A DNA stretch of 64,000 bases from Panulirus ornatus (GCF_036320965.1 NC_092226.1:24366502-24430501), one strand, 5' to 3'; shown: positions 22,746 to 35,319, numbered from the stretch's first letter. Translations and numbers: made by a program. The notes: a model not told the origin generated them from the sequence alone.

Positions 22746-25700
22746 TGCTTCTCCCATATTGAATAATAATTGAAATTAACTGCTTTATTCATTCGAATAC
22801 ATTCACTCACCTGCATGCCACAGGTGTAGCAGGCACTTGCCTAGCTGTATGACGGTACCTCCATCCCAAGATCTGGAATGGGATGGGAAATGGGTGGCGA
22901 GAGATATACTGATATAAAGAAATGTTAAGGTTCTTGCATTTTGGTTTTGTAGTTTAAGGGGTTTTTGTTGATATCTGGAGGTGTGGTCGAGTGCTTGAAT
23001 AAGACAGACATAAATCATGGTAATAGATATGGTTTCGTTATGTTCTGGTGTTGAAAAGTATCTGTTTCTTTGGGCGAACGAAATTAGGACACATTGTAGC
23101 CTTCTGCGTTATCGTATGTAGATATAACGTAAGGAATATACAATTTGTGTAGCATACAAGGAGGAGGAATGTATGGTAAACAACATTTGCATTACATACA
23201 GGAAAGGAACTTGTGTTTTGCGTTCATAATGATGTCACAAAAGCCTTTCGTCAGGAAATTACTCATCGTACAATCTGTAAGTAAATCATACAACGTACTC
23301 ATAAACCCGTCACACAGCACCCTCAAATATTAAGCTCTCATACGCCACACACACTTGAGATCATATAGGGGACGGAGGGGGCCACATAAATGACAGGGAC
23401 TTACCAACCCTCAGCACAAACACACACAGCCATCTTGACGGGAGATCTTGAGCTGGGTTTGACATTCCGCCAACCCCTCACCTGATTCCCGAGTTTATCT
23501 GTGCTTGTAAACAGACAGACGACAGGGCGGGGCTGGTCGTAAATGTCACCGCTACTCCCGTCACCACCTCGCTAGGGAGGGCGCCACAGGGCAGACCGGA
23601 GGGAAGGAGGAGAGGGAGGGAAGCTGGAGGGAGGGGGCAGAATAAATGAAAGGAGAGGTGGTGGTGGAAAGCAACATGGGATGGGTAAAGTAGATCGTAG
23701 GAAAGGGATAGGAAGCCACAGGAAGTGGGGAAACGAGATGAAGGAAGGAAAGGCCAAGGTGAAGAGATACGAGGCGGGATGTGAGAGGCTAGAGAATTGG
23801 ATTGTGAGAGGCTGTTGAATGGAAAAGACGGAGCGGAGAGAAAGGAGGGATGGGACGTGAGGAGCAGGAGGGGAAGGTGCAAGAGTGAGAGGATGACATA
23901 GAATAGGAAAGAGAGGCTTAAGGAAATATGAGTCGGTGATAAGAAAATGTGATGTAGGACAGCAAACGAGAAGAACTGAACCTTTAAAAAGGGAAAGTTG
24001 GACAAGAAAATGGCCTGAAAGTGAACTTGGAGTAAAGAATAAGTATCAGGTGTATCTCTACTTGTGAGTAAGGAGGAGGTCAGCATACCCCCATCCATCC
24101 CCCCCCTTACCCCGTGTCTCCATAAGGGTCCACCTTATGACTTGGTTATCTGATCCTTGGCTTTCGAAGCACCGACGCATGAGAGCGATCATTAGATGAT
24201 AATGTATGTGTCCAGGTCCCGAGCCAAACGATAGAGGAGCTGGTTAACAGTCTCGAGTCAGCCTAAACCGACCTGACCCGACTGGACTCAACCTAGCCAG
24301 GCTTACGAGGATTATTAGTCAGAAAAATCTCTTCGAGTTTACTGAAGGTTAATGGTGGAGAAGGTCTGTGGGTGCTTGTGTGGTTGGCGTGGGGGAGGTG
24401 CGCTTCTTGCCTGTCAGTCCACCAACGTTCAGGTTCAGTAAAGTCATCTTAGTTCGATTTGGGGATTACTGAAGTTAGTCACTCGTCGAACATAAACTTG
24501 ATTTTCCCCCATATCAAGATATGGATACCTGTGTTTATTTGTCGGTCTAATCTTTTACGTAATTCTACGCCAGCTGATGGCTGGAATATAATCACGAGGT
24601 ATTCATAACTTCGATGGATCGACCCACACTTAACAGATGTTCATTGCCTGGGTTAACTGCTTCTTTGGCTTGAACTATTGCCACATTCCGAGAACCCTCC
24701 CTCCTTACGGCTCCCGCCTCTCTCTCTCTCTCCTCCGCATAATTCTTCTTGCAGACACTCCTCTACATAGTCCATCTCTTCTGCCCTGGTCTCCTCCACG
24801 CTCTCATAGCTACCTAAGCCTCGTCACCTCTTTCCTATCCTTATGTAGCTTCCTTATCACCGACCTCTTCCATTTCTCATTCCTTCTACCAGTCCTTTCA
24901 TCACCCTGTTGCCTCCACTCAATTTCTCCTAATTCCCTCCCCGCTTCTCGTATTCTTACTCCCGTCACCATTTCCCTTGGGACAGGGCACCAGGCAGCAC
25001 GGTGGGTCGACAGCGCCCGACACGTGTGTGTAATAAAGTGGTAGGGAGGGTCTAGGGGGTAATTTGGTGCAAGTCGGGGCACCTCCTGACGCCGTGCTGC
25101 CGAAGGTGTCCACGTCACACCCACTTTGTTCACGCCGGTCCTGCTGGGGGTGGCGGCGCCCTGTGATGCTGGTCAGGGGAAGGCACGGACGGGGAGGTGG
25201 ATGGGTGGGGAGGAGGTAGCATGGGACAGAGGAGGAGGAGGAGGGAGCGGTGCTCTCTGATGTTAGCGAAAGGGAAGGAAAGGGTTAGTGGTTTGAAAAA
25301 TGGAAGCAGTTATCATGGTGAAGGCTTAGGGTTAGGCAGTGAGTTGGGAGAAGGGCTTAATTAGCAAAAACAGGAATTGGAAAAAAATAAAAGAAAACTT
25401 ATCATATGTCAGGGTTTACATCGTTCCTCCCTGTCCACCGTATAACAATAGCTTTTAGAAAAGGCACATGAAGGAGCAAGCACGATTATCTCACTTTTTC
25501 CCCCATCTCAGTGTATACACTCTGCTCCTCCCAACTCTTTCCTGTCATCACGTAGATTTCATCACCCGACAATTTTAGAAGCCACTGCACCATTCCTGCC
25601 GTTGTAACATTCACCCCCACCCTCTTCCCAACTCGAAGTGAAATGAACACATCATGTGATCACTCTAATGATATCACCAGTATGATCAGTAGACACCTTC

Positions 25701-25896
25701 ATGATGTTCTTGTTCCCTCGACTCGGCTGGGCTCCAGATATTCGTGGGCGATTGCCCCTCCTGTAACAGCAAACAGACCAAACGCAAGCTTGGATAGCAA
25801 AGCTACTTTTACAACCTGTAGCATTTATGTAACTGACTGTTGTAGAATTAGTAGGCTCAGAGATGATTCTTAACGAACGCGACAGAATTTGTAAAC
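22746..25896. other. 3.1 kb without recognisable genes
   Basis: A purine-rich segment (23570-24000, AGG/GGA-rich) gives long minus-strand frames of low complexity. A pyrimidine-rich segment (24690-24960) mirrors it. No domains or repeat families were recognised. Confidence 0.45.
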
Positions 25897-26525
25897 ATGA
25901 TGTCCTCATACATTTCATTTCTAGCCCGTCCACCCTTCTCCGCACATCTTCATCCAGTGCTCATGCCTCGCATCCATACACCAATGCTGGGATTACTATA
26001 CCTTCAAACATATCCATTTTCACCCTCCCAGGTAACGATGTCTCCATCCACACATTCTGCAGTGCTCCCAGAACCTAGGTCTCCCTCACCCACCATATGA
26101 AACGCTTCCGCTTCTGTGGTTCGATTTGCTGTCATGTCCACTGTCCACGTCCTCCAAATTTTCTCCATTCAAACTCGTATCCCAGCGAACCTGACCCTTT
26201 GCCCTTCTAAACCTTATAACCTTACTTTTATTCATATGTACTCTCAACTTCCTTCTTTTACACACTTCTCCAAACTCAATCAGCAACTTCTGCAGTTTCT
26301 CCCTCGAATCTGCAACCAGTGCTGTCATCAGCATACAACAGCTAACTCACTTCCCAGGCCTCCCTTATCCCCCTTAGACTGCATATTTGCCCCTCTCTTC
26401 TAGACCCCTTCCATAAACATATGAAATCGCCATGGTGACATCAAACACACCTGCCGTAGACCATCCTTCACTTGAAACCACTCGCTTTCCTCTCTCGCTA
26501 ATCGAACACGCGCCTTACGCCCCTC
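25897..26525 (-). mobile_element. RTE-like LINE copy R5, degenerate
   Basis: The minus strand spans the RT from the ..KACVRV region to about the RCLR.MCG region. Plus-strand landmarks are tgtcctcatacatttcattt (25901), ccttcaaacatatccatttt (26001), and cagcaacttctgcagtttctc (split by variation, about 26280). The FADD region is damaged (gtgctgtcatcagcatacaa). Frame breaks are frequent. Its 5' end is followed within 10 bp by the 29-bp minisatellite at 26535. Confidence 0.75.
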
Positions 26526-26534
26526 CAGAGTAAG

Positions 26535-26995
26535 CCATGGAAACCTTATTCTTGACAGTGAGCCATGGTGATCATATCCCCTCTACAGTGAGCCATATAA
26601 CCTTATTCCTCCACAATGAGCCATGGAAATCTTATCCCTCCACAATGAGCTATGGAAACCTTATCCCTCCACAGTGAACCATGGAAACCTTGCCCTCAAC
26701 AGTGAGTCATGGAAGCCTTGTCTCTTCACATGATGCTGTGGAAACTTTACCCTCTCACAGAGACTCATGGAAACCTTATCCCTCCACAGAGACTTATGGA
26801 AACTTTATCCCTCTCCAGAAACCTGTGGAAACTTTATCCCGCCACAGAGAGCCATGAAAACTTTATCGCTCTACAGAGAGCTATGGAAAACTTATCGCTT
26901 CACAGAGAGCCAAGGAAACCTTATCCCTCCACAGAGAGCCATGGAAACCTTATCGCTCCACAGCGAGCCATGGAAACCTTCTCTTACCACAGAGA
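26535..26995. repeat. 29-bp minisatellite, about 16 units
   Basis: About 461 bp of head-to-tail units with consensus ccatggaaaccttatccctc then cacagagag (29 bp). Individual units are 28-30 bp. Because 29 is not a multiple of 3, each frame cycles through all three phases. The predicted peptides rich in HREP and TESHGNL are by-products and not a gene. Confidence 0.93.
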
Positions 26996-27983
26996 AAAAT
27001 ATTGTGGACGCTATCTACATATTGTGCTGGTCTCATAGTATCTTCCTTCCTCACTAAGCCCCCCGATCATTTTCTTAACTTCTCTTCCTCCTCCTTGTAG
27101 GTCTTCTCTTGATATCGTCGGTTCACTGGTATGTCTTTACTTAAGCCTCCGTCTCCATCCCTCCCTCCTCCCTCTCTCCCTCCTACCTCCCTCCTAGACG
27201 AAGGACCGGACCCGTCAAGACTCTGCTAAGGTAACCACATCAATGACACGAAGAAGGGGGACCTTTGCTTTATCACTCATCACGACTTCTGGGAAGATTG
27301 AAGTTCTCAAGGCTGCCAGATAACATAAGTCGTCATTAAAGCTTTCTAGTAAGGACAGCAAGGGTAACTTTATTGAGGGGGTTTGAGGATAATTGATGCT
27401 GGAAGTATTATAGAACGTAGTCACGTCAGTGTCCCAAAGAATCTCTCTACAACGGCTACTGTGTTACTGCTGCTGAACCTTAGCATGGGTTCTGATCAGG
27501 TTCATTCCTTCGGAGCTTTTGCCTCGAAATACCCCTCCTGAAAAATCATGCTTCGTTGGGTCTTTCATCGTAGGTTCTTGTGTTGAGAGTTTGAGTAGGA
27601 GGCGAGGGGTTCCTTCACTCCTTAAGAACCTTGGTGCCTTTCATGACGTATACATGGAAGAATGGGAGTTTGACAACATTGTAACAAGTAAAACGTGATT
27701 GGAAAATACACAGAGCTGTGACCCAAAGAGGGTGCTATATGTACTTGCGCTAGTGGCACTGTTCTGATTCGTTCATATTGAGCCAATAAGAGTTGTTTTT
27801 CTGCCTGATCATTGAAGTGAGGTGCTGGAAAGGAATATTTTTGTGATTGACGCTGATATCTACTGATTTATCTGTAGTAATTGATGTTAACACGTATAAG
27901 AGCAGGCTTATGCATTTTTCAGTAAAGTTTGTGATTACAAGAGCAAATTTGACGACACTACTTTCTTTCATCAACTGACTATG

Positions 27984-27984
<1 letters not shown>
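26996..27984. other. No gene recognised
   Basis: About 1 kb of unique-looking sequence. It includes a CCCTCC-rich patch at 27150-27195. Confidence 0.45.

Positions 27985-28048
<64 letters not shown>
27985..28048. repeat. (TA)n microsatellite, no TE neighbour seen
   Basis: TA tract of about 64 bp. Confidence 0.97.
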
Positions 28049-28052
<4 letters not shown>

Positions 28053-28741
28053 TGCCCTATGTTGGGCCAAGCAAGACAGTTATAGTCCGGATGTGGCGTT
28101 GAGGCCAGGTCGGGCTCGTCTGACTCTCTGACAAGTCCGTTTCCCCAGTCCGTAAATGGGTGACTCGATAGCTTGTGGCGGGTTAGTGACGTGTTCCCCA
28201 TGTTCTAAAACTGCATTAGGTCTACGGTCCAGTCGCGGGCCATCAAAGGGCTGTATGGTGGTGGTCATATTTGTGTGGATGTCGATGATACGTGTTTTCT
28301 CTCTCATGTGAATTGCTTCTGATATCTGCAGTCTCCTCCGATCACTGCGACTATTAAAGATTTTGGTGTTATTCAGTATAATCTCCCTCGTTGATATCGC
28401 TCCATGCTTCTGTTCATGATGTTTGATTCCACCTTATTGTAAGTGGAGCGAGAGGCGGCGGCTCACAATGCAGGTTGTGCGTCCAATATAGTTTGTGATG
28501 AGGCTGAAAGTCTCCAATAATGCATCGGTACTCGTGTACCACATCGTGACGACTCAGACTTCCAGAGCGACCTGCCATATTGTTGTTCATTACGAACGAA
28601 CATGTTTTCGTATTATATTATCAGACTGATGTCCTTGTCATCATCAACCGCCTTGCAGTTTCTGGCCACAGTATCTTGCACGACCTTCTTGTCCTTTCAG
28701 TATGTTGTCTTAGATTTGTTAATGTAATAAACGTTTAGAGT
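28049..28741. other. No gene recognised
   Basis: Unique-looking 690 bp with no recognisable motif. Confidence 0.45.
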
Positions 28742-29180
28742 AAATACTTAGGGAAGCAGAGATGGCATGTGCAAAAGAAGTGTGTGGCATTGTGGGAGGT
28801 AAGCAAGTGAGAAAGGGTAGTAAGTGGTGGGATGACGAAGTAAAGTTGCTAGTGAAGGAGAAAAGAAAGATGTTTAGGCGGTACTTAAAGGAAAGGAGTG
28901 CAAATGATTGGGAGTGTTGTACAAAAGAAAGTGACAGGAGGTCAAGAGAAAGGTGGAGGGGTTGAAATAGGGGGCAAATGAGAGCTGGGTTGAGTGAATC
29001 GGTAAACTCAAGGGAAAATAAGAACATGTTTTGGAAATATGGAAGTAGTGTGAGAAAAACATAATAAATGAGAACATCAGTGAAAGTGGCAATTAGGGAG
29101 GTGCTTAACAGGTAGTAATGAGGTGAGGAGATGGAATGATTATTTTGATAGATTGTTGAATGTTTTTAATGATAGGGTGG

Positions 29181-29190
<10 letters not shown>
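28742..29190 (+). mobile_element. RTE-like LINE copy R6 (pre-RT linker only)
   Basis: The plus strand carries the linker also seen in R1 at 1138-1560. It reads MACAKEVCG, then GSKWWDDEVKLLVKEKRKMF, then frames broken by stops around 28966 onward. It stops inside the element at the equivalent of ggcagatata (29181 on), where the sequence becomes (TA)n. The element's 3' half is absent. This is an old fragment with no coding capacity. Confidence 0.75.

Positions 29191-29256
<66 letters not shown>
29184..29256. repeat. (TA)n at the broken 3' side of R6
   Basis: TA tract of about 73 bp. The R6 sequence at the junction is itself ATATA, so the boundary is blurred. Confidence 0.97.
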
Positions 29257-29258
<2 letters not shown>

Positions 29259-29629
29259 CGATGATAGGTGGCTGGACCGCAACTTAGGAGGTGGCGGGAT
29301 ACATGCCAACGCTGCCGCCTTCACGTCGCTTCCTCCAGTGTATATCTGTCGTCTTGCGTGTCCTTTAGATCGCCATTCATCGCGCGATCATCATTCTCTA
29401 ATGTGTGTGTGTATTTAGAGTCGTTCAAGACGTTGATGGTAATTTGTTTTCCTTTATAGCTGTAATGAATACCAACGTTTGTGTAAACAAGTCTTATATT
29501 TATTTTGTTGACGTTGCGACAGTAACCCGTGCTATCGTCAGACCCATAAAACACACTGTGGTCAAAATGTATCGGCTATATGGTGCTACGACACGAAAGC
29601 TTCATGGAATGGAGTGTTTTTTTCCTGTG

Positions 29630-29631
<2 letters not shown>
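29257..29631. other. No gene recognised
   Basis: 375 bp between two TA tracts. No motif was recognised. Confidence 0.4.

Positions 29632-29703
<72 letters not shown>
29632..29703. repeat. (TA)n at 3' side of S5
   Basis: TA tract of about 72 bp. Confidence 0.97.
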
Positions 29704-29712
<9 letters not shown>

Positions 29713-29832
29713 TTTTTCTTTCTTTCAAACTATTCGCCATTTCCCGCATTAGCGAGGTAGCATTAAGAACAGAGGACTGGGCCTTTGAGGGAATACCCTC
29801 ACCTGGCCCAATTCTCTGTTCCTTCTTTTGGA

Positions 29833-29879
<47 letters not shown>

Positions 29880-29981
29880 GAGAGGGGAGGATTTCCAGCC
29901 CCCCGCTCCCTCCCCTTTTAGTCGCCTTCTACGACACGCAGGGAATACGTGGGAAGTACTCTTAATCCCCTATCCCCAGGG

Positions 29982-29983
<2 letters not shown>
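29704..29983 (-). mobile_element. SINE-like repeat S5
   Basis: Minus-strand S copy, nearly identical to S2 (10791-11045). It differs mainly by a longer internal poly(A) on plus (about 40 nt at 29838-29877, poly(T) in the sense strand) and gcgaggtagca in the terminal core. TA tracts lie on both sides. Confidence 0.78.

Positions 29984-30071
<88 letters not shown>
29984..30071. repeat. (TA)n at 5' side of S5
   Basis: TA tract of about 88 bp with one CATA interruption near 30025. Confidence 0.96.
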
Positions 30072-30074
<3 letters not shown>

Positions 30075-30159
30075 TAGATATTGCATGTGTATGTGCACCT
30101 TATACATCTACAGATGTATGGATTGAAAGACATGCATACATATACACATAAGGTCTTGC

Positions 30160-31500
30160 CTAATCTCTCAGGAGCGAAACATGATAGCAAGGACAGTAGG
30201 AGAAGACATGGTAGTAAAATTAGAATGGACGTCTTGATAAGGGTCAGCATTGAGTTTCAGGAAATACAGATGAATGGCTCATTCAGCATTGCATGGTGGG
30301 GAAAGTAACTGCAGGAAAGAATTGCATGGTGGTGTTGATGATCTATAATCCTCCAGAGGATCTCTGCGAATAAGGACAAATGTAAAGATATTGACGGAGG
30401 ACACATCAGGATGGTACATGAAGCAGTGAGATACCCATTCCTCAGAGATGGTAAAGTTCTGACGATGGAGAATTTCGGTTATAATAAAAAAAGTTGAGAA
30501 TTTACATTCTGAAGGAGAGAGTCATATAAACACAAATTATTAAAGTGTATACAGTGAATGTTCGGGTCCAGTCATGACACTGAGCACTCTAGAATCAGAG
30601 TTCACACACATTCATTGTTAGATCTTCTCAACACAGTAGCATGGAGACTGGAGCTACAGTTTACCATTCATGTTGAGTGATAATAAAGTTCAGTTTAATA
30701 CTATGGTTAAGGGGAACATACAAAGACCAGAGAAAAGGAGAGTCAGAGAGGATTTATAATGTAGTGTAAAATTCTTTCAAGTGAATGGGAACATGGAGTT
30801 CCATAGCTATAATAGAATTCATTGTTATGAATGGTTCTAAGAAATCTGTAATGTAGGAGCAAGGACAAGAGATAGGGTTTCGCTAGGAATTTAGGGGGAA
30901 AGTTTGAAAAAAAGGCAGAATTTCTGTTATTCTGAAACAGACTTTGAGAACTGAGATTCTCATGATGGCTTTGGAATCTACAACCAGCCAACATCTGACA
31001 GGTTTTAGAAAGCAAGGAACAAGGAATTTATACATCAAGATGAGGAAGAAGGAGCAAAGAAACTGTGAAAAAGGATATTGTGGATGAGGCAAATAGTATC
31101 AAAACTTTTACATCAATTCATCAGTAGTAAATTGTCAGTTACAGAGTTGGCTAGTCAGGCTAAGGGATTGTCAGGAAACGTTATCACAGTGGAGGACACC
31201 ATCATGGAGAGGTCTGGGAAAGCAATGAAACATTTGAAAAAAAAACTATTATTGAAAGGTCTTGACCCATACATCACTCATGGATGATGAAGGAATATTC
31301 AAATACACAAGACAAGTCTTTTTAAATATTGCGCTGAATATTGTTTGAGGAGGTAGTAGAGTAAAAGGAATGGAAGAGTGTAAATGTCATGCCATTGTTC
31401 AAAAGAGAGATTGAATTATTGCAGACCAGTATTTCGGACGAGTGTAGTCTGTAGAATAATGATGATCAGAGATCAAGTTAAATCTGTGGAGTTTCATTCT
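30160..31500 (+). mobile_element. CR1/Jockey-like LINE relic (endonuclease to early RT)
   Basis: This is decayed sense-strand coding DNA that can be followed only by joining frames conceptually. Around 30325 there is a VxxIYNPPEDL-like segment, reminiscent of the vYRPP block of AP endonucleases. Around 30605-30640 a THSLLDL segment precedes the DH block. Around 31360-31460, EEWKSVNVMPLFKR is followed by a shifted xYRPVxxTSVVCRIM-like segment, typical of CR1/Jockey RT domain 0-2. Stops and frameshifts occur every 20-60 codons. The clade call is inference from these motifs and could be wrong between CR1 and Jockey. Confidence 0.5.
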
Positions 31501-32010
31501 TACTGAATGGTACACCAATATCATAATTTTTTCAGTTCCGCAGATAACCTTATTCCTTAGATCTACACCAGTCCATGTTCTGCTGGTTAATGGAGTTTCG
31601 CTTTTCCTAATGTAGACACAACTAAATTCCTCTGGGTCTTTAGAGCTTTATGTTGATTAGATCGGTGGAATTCCTCCACATAACTCTAATTTGTGAAGTT
31701 TCACGTTCTTTGAGTATATATTTTAAGTCCTGCATGTCAGAGTTCCTTGATCTTGTATGTGTAGAATTCCACATTTATTTGATGTGCAGCGTCCCTCGTT
31801 CGTCTGATCTAGGTAAACCAATGCTTCATTGATCAGTAGAGTTCCACGTTCCTTAACAGTTTAGAATTGAATGTTTCTGATTCCCATGAGATCGCTCTCC
31901 GTTAAGGTGAAGAATTCCATTCGTCTTCATTGGATCTGTAGAGGTCTTCCTTCATCCACAATGTGGAATTCCTCCCTCCTCTAGTCTACACAGGTTCACG
32001 TTTCAGAGGG
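31500..32010. repeat. Degenerate ~26-bp minisatellite
   Basis: Repeated words gagttccacgttcctt, gaattccacattta, gaattccattcgtc, gaattcctccctcc and agtttcacgttctt recur at about 25-30 bp spacing. The original unit was probably gtagaattccacgttcttga or similar. It is heavily diverged and its edges are approximate. Confidence 0.5.
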
Positions 32011-33190
32011 ACACAGAGGTCCACGACACAGAGGGAGGTCAGATATGGCCCTTCACCGACAGGAATCCGGAAGCCAGTGACCAGAGCCGTCGGGAAAACT
32101 GGCATTAAACGTGGTGGATTGACAGATTATGGGAAGTGAATCGATTAACGTCAGTGGTTCATGGAAACACTGTCGTGGGAGAAGATATGGGTTTGTGCTC
32201 ATTTTTTTTTACCCTGATAGTTGTTTCCTGTTTCATGGTCACATAATACATACTGCTTCATGCTCTCAAACACCACAATGTCCCTCAAGACATTCCTGCT
32301 TTCACCTTTGTCTCCCTCTGTCGTTTACAATTATTATGATGCTGGACTTTTTATGCCTTTTACTGTTTGTTGATATGTTGCCCTGCGACGTCTTGAAGGG
32401 ACGTTACCTTCGAACATCATCAGCTGGAGGGTTTCCAAGAGTAACATTGGTACAAGGTGGGGGAGCAGAGAAGATCTCTTGAAGGGTTGCGGGCGGGTGA
32501 AAGTTGCAAAGACTGGGTACAAGATTCTTCAGAAAAGAGGCAAGATTCTTGAGGGGACGAAGCGGCGGCGGGATAACTTGACGGTGTAAGTTGCGGGAGG
32601 GTGAAGAAATCTCTGGGTCCGGTGGCCCTCACGGGATACATTGGAAAGCACGATATTTAGACTTGTGGTGGGTGCGGGCTCGGTGTGGAGTTGAGACTGG
32701 CACTAAAAAGTAAAGTTGATAAAGGAATAATTGAAACATCCATGTTCCTCAGACCTTTGTTCCGGTCCTTACCCTCTCATGCATTTTTGATGGTGAACTT
32801 TCATTCGATTGATGATCTCACTGGCCCCTGCATTGGCTCAACTTTGCGCGCTCATGTACATCCTTTGAGTACCAGTCTACCTAACTTGCTCGTTTTGATC
32901 TCCCTACTTCGAATCCTTTCTTCTTTTCGGACCAGGACAACTTCTGTCGATGGGGAAGACGATTGAAATTTGATTTAGTTTCCAAATCGCAGTTCGTTTC
33001 CATTTCTTACTTTTAAATTCCTCTTTACCTTTTATCTTTTTAAGTGATAAAGGAATTTCTATATAAATAAAATCAGTAACTGCCTTAATGAAAATCAGAA
33101 TATTATTCACGACTAGATTGCCGTTCTTTGCAGAGCAGCCAATCCAGCAATGCATGGAATTGGTCCATCCCTGGATAAGGTTAGGGTGGT
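32011..33190. other. No gene recognised
   Basis: About 1.2 kb of unique-looking sequence with no domain-bearing ORF. Confidence 0.4.
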
Positions 33191-33852
33191 GAAAGAAGTG
33201 AGAGTCGTGGAAAATGGCTTGGTGAAGAGAGGAGAGGTGGTGTAAGCCTTACTTAAGATGAAATGTGGCAAGGCGGCTGGATTGGATGGTATTGCAGTAA
33301 GATTTATTAAGAAAGGGGGTGACTGTGTTGTTGATTGGTTAGTTAGGATTTTCAGTGTATGTGTGGATCATTGTGAAGTGTTGAGAAATGGCGGAATGGA
33401 TCTATAGCGCCACTGTATAAAAAAAAAGAAGGCAAGAGGGATGAAGACGAGTGTTCAAATTGTATAGGTACAAGTTTGTTGATTGTACCTGTTAAATTGT
33501 ATGGGAAGGCATTGATTGAGAGGGTGAAGGAATGTATAGAGAATCAAATTAGGGAGGAACAGTGTGGCTTCAGAAGTGGTTGAGGATATCTGTTAGATGT
33601 TTGCTTTAGAGAATGTGTGAGAAATACTTATGAGAAACGGAAAGATTTGTATGTAGCATTTATGGATCTGGACAAAGCACATGACAAAATTGATATAGAT
33701 GCCTTGTGGAAGGTCGTAGGAATATATGGTTTGGGAGAAAACTGCTGGAAGCAGCGAGAAGTTCTTATCCAGGGTATCGAGGCGAGTGCACGAGTAGGAA
33801 GAAAGGAGACAGTAGTTCCAAGTGAAGGTTGGTCTGCGGCAGGGGTGTGTGA
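33191..33852 (+). mobile_element. RTE-like LINE copy R7, degenerate
   Basis: The plus strand covers the RT from VxxALLKMKCGKAAGLDGIAV (33260 on) through KGGDCVVDWLVRIF, YGKALIERVKECIENQI, EEQCGFRSG (stop follows), LYVAFMDLDKAHDKI and DALWKVVGIYGLG, to the start of the xGLRQGC block at about 33850. There it is cut by the foldback structure. Premature stops (for example TAA at 33244, TGA at about 33582) and frameshifts show it is dead. Confidence 0.75.
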
Positions 33853-34137
33853 AACGTAAAATGCAAACAAATTGTACAATGAGACACTCTGAAAAAACAA
33901 TGTGCATAGCGCATGAAAGTAAGGGATAACACTAAAAACGATATAAATTTACAGTATCATGACAGGTAGTATGAGTTACTGCCTGAATACGTATCTTGTA
34001 TTTAGGTTGTAACTCGTACTACCTGTCATGATACTGTTAATTTTTATCTCTTTCAGTCTTTTTCCTTACTTTTTATGTGCTGTGTAATGTGTGTTTTTCA
34101 GTGTTTCTCATACAGATTTTGCCTGCGTTTTGCATTT
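33853..34137. repeat. Long imperfect inverted repeat (foldback), ~140-bp arms
   Basis: The left arm 33853-33990 and right arm 33998-34137 are reverse complements with a 7-nt spacer (gtatctt). The inner 40 bp of each arm pair almost perfectly: gtagtatgagttac pairs with gtaactcgtactac, and the only differences there are G-T wobbles and one T-T. The outer 100 bp pair at roughly 75-80 percent, for example agtaaggga near 33919 against tttccttact near 34050, and atgcaaac near 33861 against gcctgcgtttt near 34121. The left arm begins exactly where R7 ends. The right arm continues into unrelated downstream sequence. Confidence 0.85.
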
Positions 34138-34171
34138 TGTATCCAAGTTTTGTAACGCAGTTTCTTCTTTT

Positions 34172-34222
34172 TTTGTAGATTCCTGATGATGCCTCTATGA
34201 AGGCGAAAGCTTGATTGAAATA
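34172..34222 (+). ncRNA. Hammerhead-ribozyme-like core (candidate)
   Basis: CTGATGA (34183-34189) is followed by a possible stem II, GCCT ctatga AGGC (34191-34204), and then directly by GAAA (34205-34208). This is the order CUGAUGA, stem II, GAAA of the conserved hammerhead core. Hammerheads of this small type are known from Penelope-like elements and related retrozymes. Stem III and the cleavage site are not clear: the downstream gcttgattgaaa allows only weak pairing, with a 3-bp stem I (ttc/gaa). It lies 45 bp after the foldback. This is a candidate only. Confidence 0.3.
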
Positions 34223-34334
34223 GAACAGATAATTTTGGACAACTTTTGTTTGAGCACCCACCACATGGAAGAATGATAATGAGAAAATGAGATAATTCTA
34301 TGTGCATTAGAGAAAACCTGCTCTCTGCTTAACA

Positions 34335-35305
<971 letters not shown>

Positions 35306-35319
35306 ATATATATATGTAT

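Noticed and set aside
23478..24098. 206-codon minus-strand Ser/Leu/Pro-rich frame, membrane-like
   Set aside because: It is a translation of a purine-rich (AGG/GGA) stretch. Low complexity explains the hydrophobic appearance, and there is no supporting context.
26535..26995. Possible CRISPR array, because of regularly spaced repeats
   Set aside because: The units are contiguous without spacers, and the context is eukaryotic repeat DNA. It is a minisatellite.
26709..27057. Repeat protein-like frames with HREPWKPYPSTESHGNL units
   Set aside because: They arise from a 29-bp minisatellite. The period is not divisible by three, so the protein repeat is an artefact of cycling frames.
33936..34052. 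Inner foldback as a microRNA precursor
   Set aside because: The pairing extends far beyond precursor size to about 140-bp arms and looks like an inverted mobile-element duplication. A microRNA call would need small-RNA data.
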